From the NCBI RefSeq assembly GCF_008831285.2, contig NC_045146.1:18533149-18593148 (forward strand): 60,000 bases of DNA, written 5' to 3'. This document shows positions 1 through 11,812 of the stretch, piece by piece. The stretch is from Nymphaea colorata. Taxonomy: Eukaryota; Streptophyta; Magnoliopsida; Nymphaeales; Nymphaeaceae. The stretch's first letter is position 1. Every line of letters begins with the position of its first letter. A model generated the notes under the pieces. That model was given only the letters and a program-made list of their open reading frames with translations. It was not told where the DNA came from and did not search any database. Both the position numbers and the translations under genes were made by a program.

Positions 1-470
1 TACCAATTTATCTATATTTCTCCCTAATTATGGTCTTTTGTTAATCTTGGGTGATGTGCTTTACATCTTCATCAATTTTTTTTCATAGTATTAGTGTTCC
101 AGTGTCAGCTATTGGGTGATTGTTAATGGGTAGGTAAAGTAGTAGTCTTGCAGGTTGGCGAATACTTGGACACTTATTTATCTGTCAAGGATAAACAAAG
201 AAATAGGTTTGGATTGCATTATGTTTCACATGCCTTTCATATTATTACTTTTGCTCCAGCTAACCCTCTCCAAAATCTTTGGGGCGATTTTAAAATTCAG
301 AAAATAACCAAGTGCAGTTTTCAATCCGAGAAACAATTAATAATCAAGGAAACAAGTACAACCAAAGAAGTTGAAACAAGAAAAAAACAATAGAACAACA
401 ACCGTAAATGGAAAAAAGAGAAGGAGAAAGAAGAAGGGGGAGGAGGAGAGGGGGCGGGAGCAGCTCTTAC
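1..470 (-). other. First intron of minus-strand gene (partial)
   Basis: Read on the minus strand, a GT donor (GTAAGAGC) begins at 470 directly after a 30-codon first exon, and no second exon is recognisable down to base 1, so the intron runs off the left edge. Bases 371-460 are a purine-rich stretch (pyrimidine-rich on the minus strand). No reading frame here looks like a protein on either strand. Confidence 0.5.
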
Positions 471-560
471 ATGAAGCTCCCTGCACGGGGCAGCAGGCGA
501 GGCAGATAACCTCGATGCAAGCCTTCGAACGGCGCCGGCGACTCCCCTTCCCATCGCCAT
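471..560 (-). CDS. First exon of an unidentified gene with a mitochondrial-type presequence
   Basis: ATG at 560-558 opens exactly 30 codons, ending in a His codon at 471 and followed at once by the donor GTAAGAGC, so the exon ends in phase 0. The peptide starts MAMGRGVAGAVRRLASRLSA, has five Arg and no acidic residue until a Glu near its end, and is rich in Ala and Ser. That is the composition of a mitochondrial (or dual) targeting presequence and is often carried on a separate first exon in plants. The mature protein is outside the window, so the function cannot be named. Reading beyond the donor gives a Pro/Ser/Phe-rich tail without protein character, which supports splicing here. A second in-frame ATG lies two codons downstream. 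Confidence 0.55.
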
Positions 561-710
561 TCCTCCGAATTTCTTCCCTTCCTCTTCCTCCCGACGGCCT
601 CCGGCAGAATCAGTTAGCCAGGAGCCGAGAAGAGGAAAAATAATAAGTGGGTGTAGCTACTGATCAACGATGGCTGATGAATCGCCTGAATTTTGTATAT
701 TTATAGACGA
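561..710 (-). promoter_or_regulatory. Leader and TATA box of the minus-strand gene
   Basis: On the minus strand the sequence CTATAAATATAC (plus 695-706) is a good plant TATA box. Transcription would be expected about 30 bases further on, near 665-675, giving a leader of roughly 105-115 bases before the ATG at 560. The leader is purine-rich (GGAGGAAGAGGAAGG). The position of the TATA box relative to the presequence exon supports that gene call. No transcript data are available. Confidence 0.45.
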
Positions 711-960
711 CACGGAGCCGCCCATGCGAGCCTCGTGGAGGCCCGATCGCACCAGGAAGTGTTCAATATGGCCTCGAACTGCTATTTTTCTTTCGCTTTC
801 AATTCCCTCCCGCCATGTCGCCTATTGACGTTATTGCCACCGTCGGCAGGGTGGTCAGACCGCAGTCTTCCCGGTATCAGAATCCCGGTGACACATAATC
901 GGGTCTGTATCGAACGTATCGGGGAGAAACAATTCCTCCTTCTTCTTTGCCCATCTCTGG

Positions 961-1225
961 TTGGTTTGGTTCGGACCCTGGGGGATCGACCCGAGTTGGA
1001 CGACCGGGCAGGTGAGGTGCCGGTACACGTCCGTAATTTTCAGGATATATCAGGTGCATTTCTTCAGCTCTGTGGGTCCCACTTGAAGTTCCGAAGCTGA
1101 CAATACACCCGTATTAGGGTAAGACGGAAGGCAGCAGGAGATCTTTCAGCCATTTTGCAGATTCACCCTCAAGTTTTCGAAATTGACAAATATGTACCTC
1201 TTTTTCAGATAAATTCATTTGCAGC
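961..1225 (+). repeat. Old direct duplication, copy 1
   Basis: Shares the ordered blocks GGTTCGGAC, CACGTCCGTAATTTTCA (from 1026), CAGGTGCATTTCTTC, a Pro-like CCCACTT block and CGAAATTGACAAAT with copy 2 at 1744-2062. Spacing between blocks has changed by indels (offset 783 at the start, 834 at the end), so the duplication is much older than the 4-kb array. Origin unknown; it could be a non-autonomous transposon or duplicated intergenic DNA. Confidence 0.6.
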
Positions 1226-1743
1226 GCCGGCTGGTAAGCTGTTATCTTATGCAAGATTTCTTGTTTACAAATACTGCCAAGGCTTTTGCCTTGTACTTCT
1301 CAGTTGGTCAAAACAAAAACTTTGGACGCTCCATTTGGATGACATGTGTTTAAAAGTTTCTTTGAAATTAACCAACCGTGGTACTTAAACCAAGTTTCGA
1401 ACAACAAGGTTAATCAAAACCAGATTTTCATTAAAATTGATATTAATGTCACGATCTCCTTTTGAGCACAATTTAGCTTTCTGCACAACCGGCCAAAAAT
1501 CTTTAAGTTGATTTCATAAAAGTATTGAATTTGGTCTTAAAATCGGTCAAGTTGCTGTTGTCACGTTTTAATATGTTATATTTTTAGCTATAAAACACGA
1601 TAATAAGTTCACCCAAATTTCAAAATAAGCAAAAACCTTGTCTTTTTAAAATTTTATGCAAAAAAACAATGTTTTTAGTAAATATTGAAAAATAAAAAAA
1701 CCGGGACCGGAAAACTATATTTGATCCCGTTGCCGCGTGTCTA

Positions 1744-2062
1744 GTTGGTTCGGACTTCATACCGGACCTTGGGTGCTGGAAGTGAGTCCGAAAGCGAGCT
1801 TTCTGTCGGACACCTGGTTGGTGGATGTTTTGTTGGGCAGCACACGTCCGTAATTTTCAAAGCTGTCAGGTGCATTTCTTCAAGGCCTGTCGGACCCACT
1901 TCTCGACAACGTTCACTTGGTGATGACACCTGTTAAGCCGTCTCCGTCGTGACGTGCCGTGTTTGCGTGAGGAAGATGGGACATGAGATACTTTGAGTTC
2001 CCACTACTAAGTTTCCGAAATTGACAAATGCATGGCCTTTTAATTCACAAAATCATTTTTAG
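1744..2062 (+). repeat. Old direct duplication, copy 2
   Basis: Second copy of the segment at 961-1225, longer by scattered insertions. The exact shared block CACGTCCGTAATTTTCA begins at 1843. It ends about 170 bases before the array. Confidence 0.6.
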
Positions 2063-3504
2063 TGCTTGAATAATAAAGCCAGGGGCGGTAAATATATTGC
2101 CATAAAATGGATTGGAACCGATCAGTTGCAGTAAGTTTGGTGTTGTTCACACAAACAACAAAGTTTTATTTTATTTTTATATAGTTATTTTATAGTTATT
2201 TACTTATTTATATAGGTTGTGCTCCATAAAAAAATGATAATTTCTACAACATTGCTCCTTAGCCAACAATTTATGCCTTCGCCGTTAAAACTGAGGGAAC
2301 CAAACAAATTTGTGTCATTTAAAACTTATTGTTACATTTTTTTCTTCTGTTTCACAAGGGAAGCAAGTTGTTTGTTATGCTCTTGCAGGTGGAAATGAAC
2401 AATTACATGATGGTAGGTGACAAACTTATTAAATGTCGTTAGTATACTCTCAACCGTCGCAGTTTAAATGACATAACATGCAATGTCGTATTCTTTTTAT
2501 AAGTAGTTATTTTTCTTTTATATATATACGAAATGAATGAGACACATAATTTTAAGTGAAAAACGAAACAAAGTTAACTTTATGAAATACCATATAATTA
2601 GAGACTACAATTAAATAATGTACGAATATATCAATTGCCTTCTAATTCAATATTAATACACGATGGAAACAAAATCTTATTAAAGTTGTGGGTGCTTAGG
2701 CTTGAATTTATATTGTTCTTAAAAAAACCTGACTAAGGTTAAAGGTACTTTGCATTTTGCCCGTAGTTGAAAGATTCTATAAGCCAAGAAAAGCCTTTTA
2801 ACTGGTTGTTGGTTTCTTGTTGTTTTTGCATCCACGTATGTTGAAGCCGTAGAGGAAACTTGTGTTCATTCGATTTGACCGTTAACAGTTCGGACGGCGG
2901 TGCTGCTGATTCAAAAGCAACATAAAATAACGGTTGAAATAATATATCAGTCTATTAAAAAACAATTAAATTTCCAAAATGTGAAGATTAATAGTTAAAG
3001 AAAACTAAACATAGCACGGCCGATTCTTCAATTGGCCGTCAAGTCGGCTAATTACGATAAAACATTGCCAGCGATAGTTGAAGCATTTAAATGAATGACG
3101 AAAACTTCTTGCATAATTAGTGGCCAGCTGATTACTGTAAATTGAAAGAAAGAATGCTTGAAGATAAATGTTCTTCCAACCAATTTAAAATTATTTTTAA
3201 TAAAAAATATCTTTTATTTCTTTTAAGAGATTAAGAAAAATCACACCTTAGTTCACAACAAATTATGTGACAAATTTAACAACCATAATACCCCTAATCA
3301 GTAAAATAGGAGCTAGTTATAAGAAAAAATAAGTTTAAAGTTTAAAATGAATATATTTAAAAATATATATATATATATATATTCAAAATACCCAAACTCA
3401 TTTTTTGTTTTTTAGTGTCTGCAACTTACTCTCCTTAATCAGTGGCGTGTCTATCGATGCACGCAACTCACTATCGTAAGCCCTTCCTATGGGTCAAAAC
3501 AAGT

Positions 3505-3850
3505 CCAGCGTTGCCCGAATTCAGTAAGCTTGAGCTCGATAATACAGCTCGAACTCGATAACAACTTAACATGACAGAAGCAGTTAGAGCAGTTATGTAT
3601 TAAACTCGAGCTCGACTCAATTAAGGGTCGACAAAGTTGTCTGAATGGAATTGATATTCATCGTCATGTGTTGAGCTTGAACTCAACTCGATTAAGGCTC
3701 GAGCTCGACTCAACAATTACGTGTTGAGTTTGAACTCAAGTCGATTATTTGAACGAGTCGACTAGTGAACTCAAGCTCAACTCGTTAAGCAAATGACTCG
3801 ACTCGAACTTGTTTATAAGGTGAGTTTTAACGAGTCGTTGTTCACGCCTT
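3505..3850. repeat. CTCGA/GAGTTCGA-rich cryptic repeat block (unit 1 example)
   Basis: A 350-bp stretch made of degenerate CTCGA, GAGCTCGAACTCAA and ACTCGATT words on both strands. Equivalent blocks lie at about 7410-7800 and in every later unit. Units 2-6 contain an internal tandem duplication of a 31-bp segment (for example 7556-7618) that unit 1 lacks. Word composition resembles the AGCTCAAG-rich elements at 28939-29369 and 34475-34620, which end in TGTGCAGCCCTA or TGTGCATCCCTA. This suggests a common non-autonomous hAT-like family, not proven. Confidence 0.5.
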
Positions 3851-3889
3851 ATTTTAGTCGTTGTATAAAAAGACATTTTTCAATTTAAG

Positions 3890-5298
3890 GTCGTATACTG
3901 TTCATAAAAAATATTTTTCTTTATCATCAATAAGTTTTTTTTGTAATACCAAGCTCTAACAGACAGGCCTCGTATTAAGGACGTAACGCATAAAAGGGAT
4001 ACCCGAGAAAATGAATGAAGGGTCAACGTGTCGTTCTCTAAAGTAATCTAAGGATGGAAGGTCCGGTCAAAGTCAACGTAGCTCAACCCCACGCGCTTAG
4101 TTTTATCAGCCCATTTTATTTCCATGCCGTATGCGCGACTGCCCCGGCCTAGAGCGGTGTGAACACAGCCCCACGGTCCACCTGAGGTAGGACCACGAGA
4201 TGCCCAGGCGAAACCATAGTAGACTTGAATCTATTTGCTCCACAATTTTTCACTTTGAAGGCGGTCTAAGAGTTTAACGTGTTGAGTATTTATTGACTGA
4301 GAGCTCTGCATCAACTTCCTCAACCGAGGCGTGACGATGCAAAAAGATATGTTTTAGTACAAAAAATAATAATTAATGGTTGCAACTTCGCATCCGTAAC
4401 TTTTACATTCAAATCCTCAAAGGCCAAAACTATATTATTTATGGAATTTTTAATCTAAATCTGCCTTGCATGGGATGTATATGATTGTCCAAGGAGTCAC
4501 AAGAACTCGACACTAAAACAAAACCATATCAATGTGAAGAACTTGATATATTAATAATCAGTGCATGTTATATTTCAATGTTTCGTTAAAGGGACGTTTC
4601 GATAACTTGGTAGTAGAAAATTTTTCGGATTTCACTTTTGCCTTTATAAAGAGAGGATATTTCAATATTTCATTTAGCCATTAAAGACATTTAGATATCT
4701 TTTTTGTTGTGTGCCTAAGGAAACGAAGAGTTGAATCGAAACTTATTTTGAAAAAGCAGGTTATATGGAGGAATCGAATCATATGTTATGGATGGAAAAT
4801 AAACGAAAAAATGACTAAAATACCCGTTGATATGGATAGAAAATAAACTGAAAAATGACTAAAATACCCATTGATGTTGTGCGGACACCGCTTTCCGCGT
4901 TACGCTATAACCTAGAAAATTCTCTTTATTGCCATTTTAGTTTTTGTTATTTAAAGTTTAACGGTATACGTTTGTTATTACAAAAGCAGATGAATGAAAA
5001 CATTTTCAACTGCTTTTCCCAATTTAGGCAACGCTTATCGGCATAAATCTCTAGGAGAAGGGTAAATGGCGAAAATAAATTATATTTTTGCCTATGATTA
5101 TAAGAAAATGATCAAAGCATTCAATGTTTTTTCTTTTTTTTGGCACCAAACACAACTTTAGTCTTTACATAAAATAAAAAAAATAAGAAAGACAATTTTT
5201 TTTTTTTTAAATTCATACCATTTTTGCCATTACAAGAGGGAGTCTTTTATTTCGTCAGTGAAAACATTTATTTGGTTTTTATTTATTTTTTTAATCTA
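3890..5298. other. Middle section of the array unit, no gene recognised
   Basis: Conserved in all units but without recognised coding capacity. It includes GTAATACCAAGCTCTAACAG (3942), a moderately GC-rich 4060-4200 block, and a 44-base local tandem duplication (4796-4839 and 4840-4883, built on AAATGACTAAAATACCC). An A/T-rich section with poly-T and poly-A runs follows. The small 63-codon frame inside is a by-product of the repeat. It may be an old retrotransposon LTR, but no terminal features were found. Confidence 0.4.
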
Positions 5299-6272
5299 GC
5301 GGGACCCACAGGACACCGGCGCGAAAAAAAAAAAAAAAAGTAAAATGGGAAAGCGGAGAAAATGTTTCCTTCCGTCCTCCCTTTCAAAAGCAGAACTCTC
5401 TCTCTCTCTCTCTCTTTGTGTGAAAGGAAGAGAGAGGAGGAAAGGTCTTGTCTGACAAAGCGAAGAACGTAGGAAATTTGAGCGGAAGCAGCAGGCAGCA
5501 GACGAGAGGCTGGACATTTATCGTCTCTCGTTGGGATACCTCACTGAAAAGAGGGAAGTCCTCGGAAGTGCGAGGAGCAGCGGCGGCAGCGACGGCCCTA
5601 ATCAGGCGACGGCCGGCGTCGTCTACATCAGCTGGCGTTATCGAAAGCAGGCTTAATCGGGCGGCAGATAAGAGAAGGGCGAGCTTGGACGGAAAGGCAG
5701 GACGTAGCAGAAGGAAGCCCCCGTTGCGAGCCCGCAAATTGGATGGCTTTCTCCCACTCGGAAATCTGATGCGCTTCCGATCTTGAACAGCGTTCCGGAG
5801 CTTCCGCTGGGAGGTAAAAGTGTCAAAAGGGACGCTCTTCGACGTCTCCAGATGCCTCCCCTAGAGGCGCGCTGTGGGAAGGGAGAGGTTGGGAGGGTCG
5901 GGATTGCTCTGGCTCAGGAGAACCGGTAGAGGTGGAGCCAACTCTCTGTAGAAGGTAGGTATTATCCAGGCCGTCAAACTGGGGAGTTATTTCGCTCCAT
6001 CCAATCATTATCCTTCAATTAATATATCTCTCTCTCTCATCGATTCCCCTCCTTCATTCCTTCAATTCCGTTAAGCCTGTCTAATCTCCGCCGCCTCTCT
6101 CGCTTTTTTCCTCCGGAGTTTAGATTTGTTTCCGTTTTTCTTCGCCGGGCTTAAATTCTCCCGCTTCTTTTCAACCTTCGGGGTTTCTCCTTCATTTTTC
6201 TTTTTCCCTTTCGTGGGTTGGTTTGCGGCTTCTTCTCTAGTTGAGTTGAGAGAGTTGTACCGACAAGGGCGT
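5299..6272 (+). promoter_or_regulatory. Truncated promoter/leader module, unit 1
   Basis: GC-rich module starting GCGGGACCCACAGG, then a poly-A run, a (CT)n run at 5396-5415, GC-rich DNA, GGGAGGTAAAAG (donor-like), a CT-rich leader and CTTCTTCTCTAG (acceptor-like). It is cut at GGGCGT. Matching copies begin at 9262, 13516, 17496, 21459 and 25442. Only the last is attached to the coding exon. Whether the truncated copies are transcribed is unknown. Confidence 0.6.
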
Positions 6273-9200
6273 TTAAATGATAATTTCTACAACATTGCTC
6301 CTTAGCCAACAATTTATGCCTTGGCCGTTAAAACTGAGGGAGCCAAACAAATTTGTGTCATTTAAAACTTATTGTTACATTCTTTTCTTTCGTTTGGTAG
6401 GTGACAAACTTATTGAATGTTGTTAGTGTATTATCAACCGTCGCAGTTTAAATGACATAATATGCAATGTCGTATTCTTTTTATAAGTAGTTATTTTTCT
6501 TTTATATATATACGAAATTAATGAGTTAAGTGAAAAACGAAACAAAGTTAACTTTATGAAATACCATATAATTAGAGACTATACTTAAATAATGTACGAA
6601 TATATCAATTGTCTTATAATTCAATATTAATACACGATGGAAACAAAATCTTATTCAAGTTGTGGGCAGGCTGAAATTTATATTGTTCTTCAAAAAACCT
6701 GACTAAGGTTAAAGGTACTTTGCATTTTGCCCGTAGTTGAAAGATTCTATAAGCCAAGAAAAGCCTTTAACTGGTTGTTGGTTTCTCGTTGTTTTTGCAT
6801 CCACGTATGTTGAAGCCGTAGAGGAAACTTGTGTTCATTCGATTTTACCGTTAACAGTTCGGACGGCGGTGCTGCTGATTCAAAAGCAACATAAAATAAC
6901 GGTTGAAATAATATATCAGTCTATTAAAAAACAATTAAATTTCCAAAATGTGAAGATTAATAGTTAAAGAAAACTAAACATAGCACGGCCGATTCTTCAA
7001 TTGGCCGTCAAGTCGGCTAATTACGATAAAACATTGCCAGCGATAGTTGAAGCGTTTAAATGAATGACGAAAACTTCTTCCATAATTAGTGGGCAGCTGA
7101 TTATTGTAAATTTAAAGAAAGAATGCTTGAAGATAAATGTTCTTCCAACCAATTTAAAATTATTTTTAATAAAAACTATCTTTTATTTCTTTTAAGAAAT
7201 TAAGAAAAAACACACCTTAGTTCACCTTATAAGAAAAAATAAGTTTAAAGTTTAAAATGAATATATTTACAAATATATATATATTCAAAATACCCAAACT
7301 CATTTTTGTTTTTTAGTGTCTCCAACTTACTCTCCTTAATCAGTGGCGTGTCTACCGATGCACGCAACTCACTATCGTCAGCCCTCCCTATGGGTTAACA
7401 CAAGTTCTGTGCCCGAATCCAGTCAGCTCGAGTTTGGCACGAGTTTGGTTCGACTAATGAAACCTCAAGCTCCACTCGGCTCAAGTTCGATAATAGCTCG
7501 ACGGAAGCAGCTTGAGCTTGACTCGACAGTTACATGTTGAGCTCAAGCTCGATTCGATTAGGGCTCGACAAAGTTGTTTGAATTCGATTAGGGCTCAACA
7601 AAGTTGTTTGAATGGAATTGATATTAATCGTCATGTATTAAGCTCGAACTCAACTCGATTAAAGCTCGAGTTTGACTCGACAGTTACGTGTTGAGTTCGA
7701 ACTCAAGTCGATTATTTGAACGAGTCAACTAGTGAACTCAAGCTCAATTCGTTAAGCAAATGACTCGCGAACTTGTTTATAAGGTGAGTTTTAACGAGTC
7801 GTTGTTCACCCCTTATTTTCGTGGTTGTATAAAAAAACATTTTTTCAATTTAGGGTCGTATACTGTTCATAAAAAATATTTTTCTTTATCATCAATAAGT
7901 TTTTTTTGTAATACCAAGCTCTAACAGACAGGCCTCGTATTAAGGACGTAACGCATAAAAGGGATACCCGAGAAAATGAATGAAGGGTCAACGTGTCGTT
8001 CTCTAAAGTAATCTAAGGATGGAAGGTCCGGTCAAAGTCAACGTAGCTCAACCCCACGCGCTTAGTTTTATCAGCCCATTTTATTTCCATGCCGTATGCG
8101 CGACTGCCCCGGCCTAGAGCGGTGTGAACACAGCCCCACGGTCCACCTGAGGTAGGACCACGAGATGCCCAGGCGAAACCATAGTAGACTTGAATCTATT
8201 TGCTCCACAATTTTTCACTTTGAAGGCGGTCTAAGAGTTTAACGTGTTGAGTATTTATTGACTGAGAGCTCTGCATCAACTTCCTCAACCGAGGCGTGAC
8301 GATGCAAAAAGATATGTTTTAGTACAAAAAATAATAATTAATGGTTGCAACTTCGCATCCGTAACTTTTACATTCAAATCCTCAAAGGCCAAAACTATAT
8401 TATTTATGGAATTTTTAATCTAAATCTGCCTTGCATGGGATGTATATGATTGTCCAAGGAGTCACAAGAACTCGACACTAAAACAAAACCATATCAATGT
8501 GAAGAACTTGATATATTAATAATCAGTGCATGTTATATTTCAATGTTTCGTTAAAGGGACGTTTCGATAACTTGGTAGTAGAAAATTTTTCGGATTTCAC
8601 TTTTGCCTTTATAAAGAGAGGATATTTCAATATTTCATTTAGCCATTAAAGACATTTAGATATCTTTTTTGTTGTGTGCCTAAGGAAACGAAGAGTTGAA
8701 TCGAAACTTATTTTGAAAAAGCAGGTTATATGGAGGAATCGAATCATATGTTATGGATGGAAAATAAACGAAAAAATGACTAAAATACCCGTTGATATGG
8801 ATAGAAAATAAACTGAAAAATGACTAAAATACCCATTGATGTTGTGCGGACACCGCTTTCCGCGTTACGCTATAACCTAGAAAATTCTCTTTATTGCCAT
8901 TTTAGTTTTTGTTATTTAAAGTTTAACGGTATACGTTTGTTATTACAAAAGCAGATGAATGAAAACATTTTCAACTGCTTTTCCCAATTTAGGCAACGCT
9001 TATCGGCATAAATCTCTAGGAGAAGGGTAAATGGCGAAAATAAATTATATTTTTGCCTATGATTATAAGAAAATGATCAAAGCATTCAATGTTTTTTCTT
9101 TTTTTTGGCACCAAACACAACTTTAGTCTTTACATAAAATAAAAAAAATAAGAAAGACAATTTTTTTTTTTAAATTCATACCATTTTTGCCATTACAAGA

Positions 9201-10234
9201 GGGAGTCTTTTATTTCGTCAGTGAAAACATTTATTTGGTTTTTATTTATTTTTTTAATCTAGCGGGACCCACAGGACACCGGCGCGAAAAAAAAAAAAAA
9301 AAGTAAAATGGGAAAGCGGAGAAAATGTTTCCTTCCGTCCTCCCTTTCAAAAGCAGAACTCTCTCTCTCTCTCTCTCTTTGTGTGAAAGGAAGAGAGAGG
9401 AGGAAAGGTCTTGTCTGACAAAGCGAAGAACGTAGGAAATTTGAGCGGAAGCAGCAGGCAGCAGACGAGAGGCTGGACATTTATCGTCTCTCGTTGGGAT
9501 ACCTCACTGAAAAGAGGGAAGTCCTCGGAAGTGCGAGGAGCAGCGGCGGCAGCGACGGCCCTAATCAGGCGACGGCCGGCGTCGTCTACGTCAGCTGGCG
9601 TTATCGAAAGCAGGCTTAATCGGGCGGCAGATAAGAGAAGGGCGAGCTTGGACGGAAAGGCAGGACGTAGCAGAAGGAAGCCCCCGTTGCGAGCCCGCAA
9701 ATTGGATGGCTTTCTCCCACTCGGAAATCTGATGCGCTTCCGATCTTGAACAGCGTTCCGGAGCTTCCGCTGGGAGGTAAAAGTGTCAAAAGGGACGCTC
9801 TTCGACGTCTCCAGATGCCTCCCTAGAGGCGCGCTGTGGGAAGGGAGAGGTTGGGAGGGTCGGGATTGCTCTGGCTCAGGAGAACCGGTAGAGGTGGAGC
9901 CAACTCTCTGTAGAAGGTAGGTATTATCCAGGCCGTCAAACTGGGGAGTTATTTCGCTCCATCCAATCATTATCCTTCAATTAATATATCTCTCTCTCTC
10001 ATCGATTCCCCTCCTTCATTCCTTCAATTCCGTTAAGCCTGTCTAATCTCCGCCGCCTCTCTCGCTTTTTTCCTCCGGAGTTTAGATTTGTTTCCGTTTT
10101 TCTTCGCCGGGCTTAAATTCTCCCGCTTCTTTTCAACCTTCGGGGTTTCTCCTTCATTTTTCTTTTTCCCTTTCGTGGGTTGGTTTGCGGCTTCTTCTCT
10201 AGTTGAGTTGAGAGAGTTGTACCGACAAGGGCGT
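6273..10234 (+). repeat. Array unit 2
   Basis: Left part is of the type shared by units 3-6; right part shares ATACCAAGCTC and TTTCTTTATCATC with unit 1, where units 3-6 have ATATCAAGCTC and TTTCTTATCATC. It lacks one C at about 9822 (GCCTCCCTAG against GCCTCCCCTAG), which lengthens a chance minus-strand frame to 207 codons. It has no 23-bp insert (type A). Confidence 0.9.
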
Positions 10235-11509
10235 TTAAATGATAATTTCTACAACATTGCTCCTTAGCCAACAATTTATGCCTTGGCCGTTAAAACTGAG
10301 GGAGCCAAACAAATTTGTGTCATTTAAAACTTATTGTTACATTCTTTTCTTTCGTTTGGTAGGTGACAAACTTATTGAATGTTGTTAGTGTATTATCAAC
10401 CGTCGCAGTTTAAATGACATAATATGCAATGTCGTATTCTTTTTATAAGTAGTTATTTTTCTTTTATATATATACGAAATTAATGAGTTAAGTGAAAAAC
10501 GAAACAAAGTTAACTTTATGAAATACCATATAATTAGAGACTATACTTAAATAATGTACGAATATATCAATTGTCTTATAATTCAATATTAATACACGAT
10601 GGAAACAAATCTTATTCAAGTTGTGGGCAGGCTGAAATTTATATTGTTCTTCAAAAAACCTGACTAAGGTTAAAGGTACTTTGCATTTTGCCCGTAGTTG
10701 AAAGATTCTATAAGCCAAGAAAAGCCTTTAACTGGTTGTTGGTTTCTCGTTGTTTTTGCATCCACGTATGTTGAAGCCGTAGAGGAAACTTGTGTTCATT
10801 CGATTTTACCGTTAACAGTTCGGACGGCGGTGCTGCTGATTCAAAGCAACATAAAATAACGGTTGAAATAATATATCAGTCTATTAAAAAACAATTAAAT
10901 TTCCAAAATGTGAAGATTAATAGTTAAAGAAAACTAAACATAGCACGGCCGATTCTTCAATTGGCCGTCAAGTCGGCTAATTACGATAAAACATTGCCAG
11001 CGATAGTTGAACGTTTAAATGAATGACGAAAACTTCTTCCATAATTAGTGGGCAGCTGATATTGTAAATTTAAAGAAAGAAGCTTGAAGATAAATGTTCT
11101 TCCAACCAATTTAAAAATATTTTTAATAAAAAACTATCTTTATTTCTTTAAGAAATAAGAAAAATCACACCTTAGTTCACCTTATAAGAAAAAAAAAGTT
11201 AAAGTTTAAAAGAATATATTACAAATATATATATTTCAAAATACCCAAACTCATTTTTTGTTTTTTAGTGTCTCCAACTTACTCTCCTTAATCAGTGGCG
11301 TGTCTACCGATGCACGCAACTCACTATCGTCAGCCCTCCCTATGGGTCAACACAAGTTCTGTGCCCGAATCCAGTCAGCTCGAGTTTGGCTCGAGTTTGG
11401 TTCGACTAATGAAACCTCAAGCTCCACTCGGCTCAAGTTCGATAATAGCTCGACGGAAGCAGCTTGAGCTTGACTCGACAGTTACATGTTGAGCTCAAGC
11501 TCGATTCGA

Positions 11510-11712
11510 TTAGGGCTCGACAAAGTTGTTTGAATTCGATTAGGGCTCAACAAAGTTGTTTGAATGGAATTGATATTAATCGTCATGTATTAAGCTCGAA
11601 CTCAACTCGATTAAAGCTCGAGTTTGACTCGACAGTTACGTGTTGAGTTCGAACTCAAGTCGATTATTTGAACGAGTCAACTAGTGAACTCAAGCTCAAT
11701 TCGTTAAGCAAA
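11510..11712 (+). repeat. Contig-end overlap, left copy
   Basis: These 203 bases, TTAGGGCTCGAC to TTCGTTAAGCAAA, recur exactly at 11813-12015 on the far side of the N gap. In every intact unit this sequence occurs once, followed by TGACTCGCG as at 12016. The repeat is therefore most simply two contig ends that overlap but were not merged. Confidence 0.9.
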
Positions 11713-11812
11713 NNNNNNNNNNNNNNNNNNNNNNNNNNNNNNNNNNNNNNNNNNNNNNNNNNNNNNNNNNNNNNNNNNNNNNNNNNNNNNNNNNNNNNNN
11801 NNNNNNNNNNNN
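11713..11812. other. 100-N scaffold gap
   Basis: Exactly 100 Ns, the conventional size for a gap of unknown length. With the identical flanks, the true gap may be negative (an overlap), or whole array units may be missing. Confidence 0.98.

Larger units (their letters stand above)
711..2231. other. Intergenic DNA between divergent genes
   Basis: No convincing coding frame. The stretch holds two diverged copies of one segment (listed separately), an A/T-rich filler (1380-1740) and an A/T-rich run (2160-2230) that abuts the first array unit. Open frames here are short, overlap on both strands and lack codon character. Confidence 0.5.
2232..6272 (+). repeat. Array unit 1 (mosaic, outermost)
   Basis: The left part (2232-about 3885) differs from the other units by many substitutions and indels. 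These include about 63 bases near 2349-2412 and about 60 bases near 3255-3315 that units 2-6 lack. It also has a single copy, not two, of a roughly 31-bp AGGGCTCGACAAAGTTGTTT motif. The right part (about 3890-6272) is almost identical to unit 2, with a net length difference of 4 bases over 2.4 kb, mostly in homopolymers. It carries one private base (CTACATCAGC where the others have CTACGTCAGC). It therefore looks like an old unit whose right part was replaced by conversion or unequal exchange. Confidence 0.9.

Noticed and set aside
4855-5046. 63-codon frame repeated in all units
   Set aside because: A/T-rich, overlaps a 44-bp local tandem duplication, no codon bias or family resemblance.
5448-5786. 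Repeated 112-codon plus-strand frame (also in units 2-6)
   Set aside because: Starts at TTG, lies in the GC-rich promoter/leader module, has no recognisable domain, and an overlapping minus-strand frame is just as open. Copy number reflects the array, not selection.
6737-6967. 76-codon frame in units 2, 4, 5 and similar
   Set aside because: Starts at TTG; disrupted in unit 1 and in unit 3 by small changes, no domain, and composition like the non-coding surroundings.
9347-9970. 207-codon minus-strand frame in unit 2
   Set aside because: Exists only because unit 2 lacks one C at about 9822; in the other units it is split in two. Likely base error or neutral indel in non-coding DNA.
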